This document shows, in pieces, positions 4,365-5,013 of a stretch of 5,013 nucleotides of DNA. The notes below the pieces were generated by a model, which was not told where the DNA came from, ran no database searches, and saw nothing but the letters and a program-made list of their open reading frames with translations. Position 1 is the stretch's first letter, and the number at the start of each line of letters is the position of its first letter. Origin of the DNA: JBKEAJ01 sp047972135 (GTDB lineage Bacteria; Bacteroidota; Bacteroidia; Bacteroidales; Prolixibacteraceae); contig JBKEAJ010000161.1 of the NCBI GenBank assembly GCA_047972135.1, positions 1-5,013 on the forward strand, given 5' to 3'. The position numbers and the translations under genes are program-made.

Positions 4365-5013
4365 ATGAGTAAAGATGAGAAATACCTAAATCCGCTGACG
4401 GACTTCGGTTTCAAGAAGTTGTTTGGCACGGAGCTGAACAAGGATATTTTGATTGATTTTTTGAATGACATTATCCCCGACCTTCCGCCTAATCACCGTA
4501 TTAAGGACATTAGCTATAAGCCTACGGAGCATCTTCCTGATTTTGAATTTGATAGAAAGGCGATTTTTGACATCTATTGTGTGGGTCAGAATGGTCATCG
4601 CTTTATAGTGGAGATGCAGAAGTATTGGCAGGCTTTTTTTAAGGATCGTAGTATTTATTACTCTACCTATCTCATTCGGGAGCAGGCAGAGAGGGGCGAA
4701 TGGGATTTTAAATTGGACGCTGTATATACTGTTGGTATACTTGATTTTTTGATAGATACTGAATACGATAATCCTGAGCCTGTTCACAAAGTAGAGTTGA
4801 AGAATGAGCGTAACAAGATTATATTTGACAAGCTGATGTATGTCTATGTTGAGCTTCCCAAGTTTACAAAGCAGGAGCATGAATTGGAGACGATGCGAGA
4901 TAAGTGGCTCTTTACTTTGAAGAATTTGGTTTATTTGCAGGAGCGTCCCCGGGCTTTGCAGGAGAGAGTGTTTGAGAAGATATTCGAGATAGCGGAGGTA
5001 GCCAAGTTCAATC
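4365..5013 (+). CDS. Rpn/PD-(D/E)XK nuclease family 'transposase', N-terminal part, cut by window edge
   Basis: The first 216 codons are present; relatives are usually about 280-310 aa, so the C-terminal part is outside. The protein starts MSKDEKYLNPLTDFGFKKLFG, the standard opening of the PD-(D/E)XK nuclease family annotated as transposase or Rpn recombination-promoting nuclease. The nuclease core follows. FDIYC contains Asp69, and FIVEMQ contains Glu83 and Gln85, with Gln in place of the usual Lys as is common in this family. Next comes FFKDRSIYYSTYLIREQ (91-107). Proteins of this kind are DNA endonucleases with a RecA-independent recombination link in E. coli Rpn. Despite the name they usually lack transposon ends, and none is recognised here. 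The catalytic residues are intact, so the visible part looks active. The gene seems solitary, with its own -7 box and a repeat-filled upstream region. Whether it acts in mobility, defence or repair cannot be decided. The start has no alternative ATG nearby that keeps the N-terminal motif. Confidence 0.88.
   Translation, partial: MSKDEKYLNPLTDFGFKKLFGTELNKDILIDFLNDIIPDLPPNHRIKDISYKPTEHLPDFEFDRKAIFDIYCVGQNGHRFIVEMQKYWQAFFKDRSIYYSTYLIREQAERGEWDFKLDAVYTVGILDFLIDTEYDNPEPVHKVELKNERNKIIFDKLMYVYVELPKFTKQEHELETMRDKWLFTLKNLVYLQERPRALQERVFEKIFEIAEVAKFN

Noticed and set aside
4386..4880. 164-codon open frame on the minus strand within the nuclease gene
   Set aside because: It lies antisense to a recognisable PD-(D/E)XK coding region and its product shows no domain; it is a shadow frame.

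Overview
The window looks like chromosomal DNA from a member of the Bacteroidota, most likely Bacteroidales. It is AT-rich. Start codons lack Shine-Dalgarno sequences and sit in A-rich leaders. Several starts are preceded by the Bacteroidetes -7 box TAnnTTTG (TACATTTG, TATCTTTG, TATTTTTG, TACCTTTG). The gene content fits: a long-form UbiD-family decarboxylase, an NrnA-type DHH phosphoesterase, a Bacteroidales-style FKBP-like lipoprotein and a PD-(D/E)XK 'transposase family' nuclease. The species cannot be named from this sequence.

Layout. Bases 1-143 (minus) are the first 47 codons of pyrH (UMP kinase), cut by the window edge. Bases 179-2050 (minus) encode a complete UbiD-family decarboxylase, 35 bp upstream of pyrH and on the same strand. 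Bases 2051-2186 are a divergent intergenic region with back-to-back promoter elements. Bases 2187-3215 (plus) encode NrnA, the oligoribonuclease/pAp phosphatase. Bases 3216-3399 hold a perfect 8-bp hairpin, a -7 box and two tandem 16-bp repeats. Bases 3400-3990 (plus) encode a 196-aa lipoprotein with an FKBP-like but eroded fold. Bases 3991-4364 hold no gene but are rich in repeats. Bases 4365-5013 (plus) are the first 216 codons of an Rpn/PD-(D/E)XK nuclease, cut by the right edge.

Functionally, the left two thirds is ordinary housekeeping: pyrimidine nucleotide synthesis, a prenyl-FMN decarboxylation, and turnover of nanoRNA and pAp. The accessory-looking part is the right end. There, a 4.5-copy AAACCCT array is fused to a degenerate 8-bp array that runs to within 4 bp of the -7 box of the nuclease gene. 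The AAACCCT array is identical in unit to plant telomere repeats, and its other strand is a minimal G-quadruplex motif. A fragment resembling a widely dispersed bacterial palindromic repeat lies further upstream. I see no clearly new multi-gene system. The repeat-loaded promoter of the nuclease gene is the most worthwhile thing to follow up.
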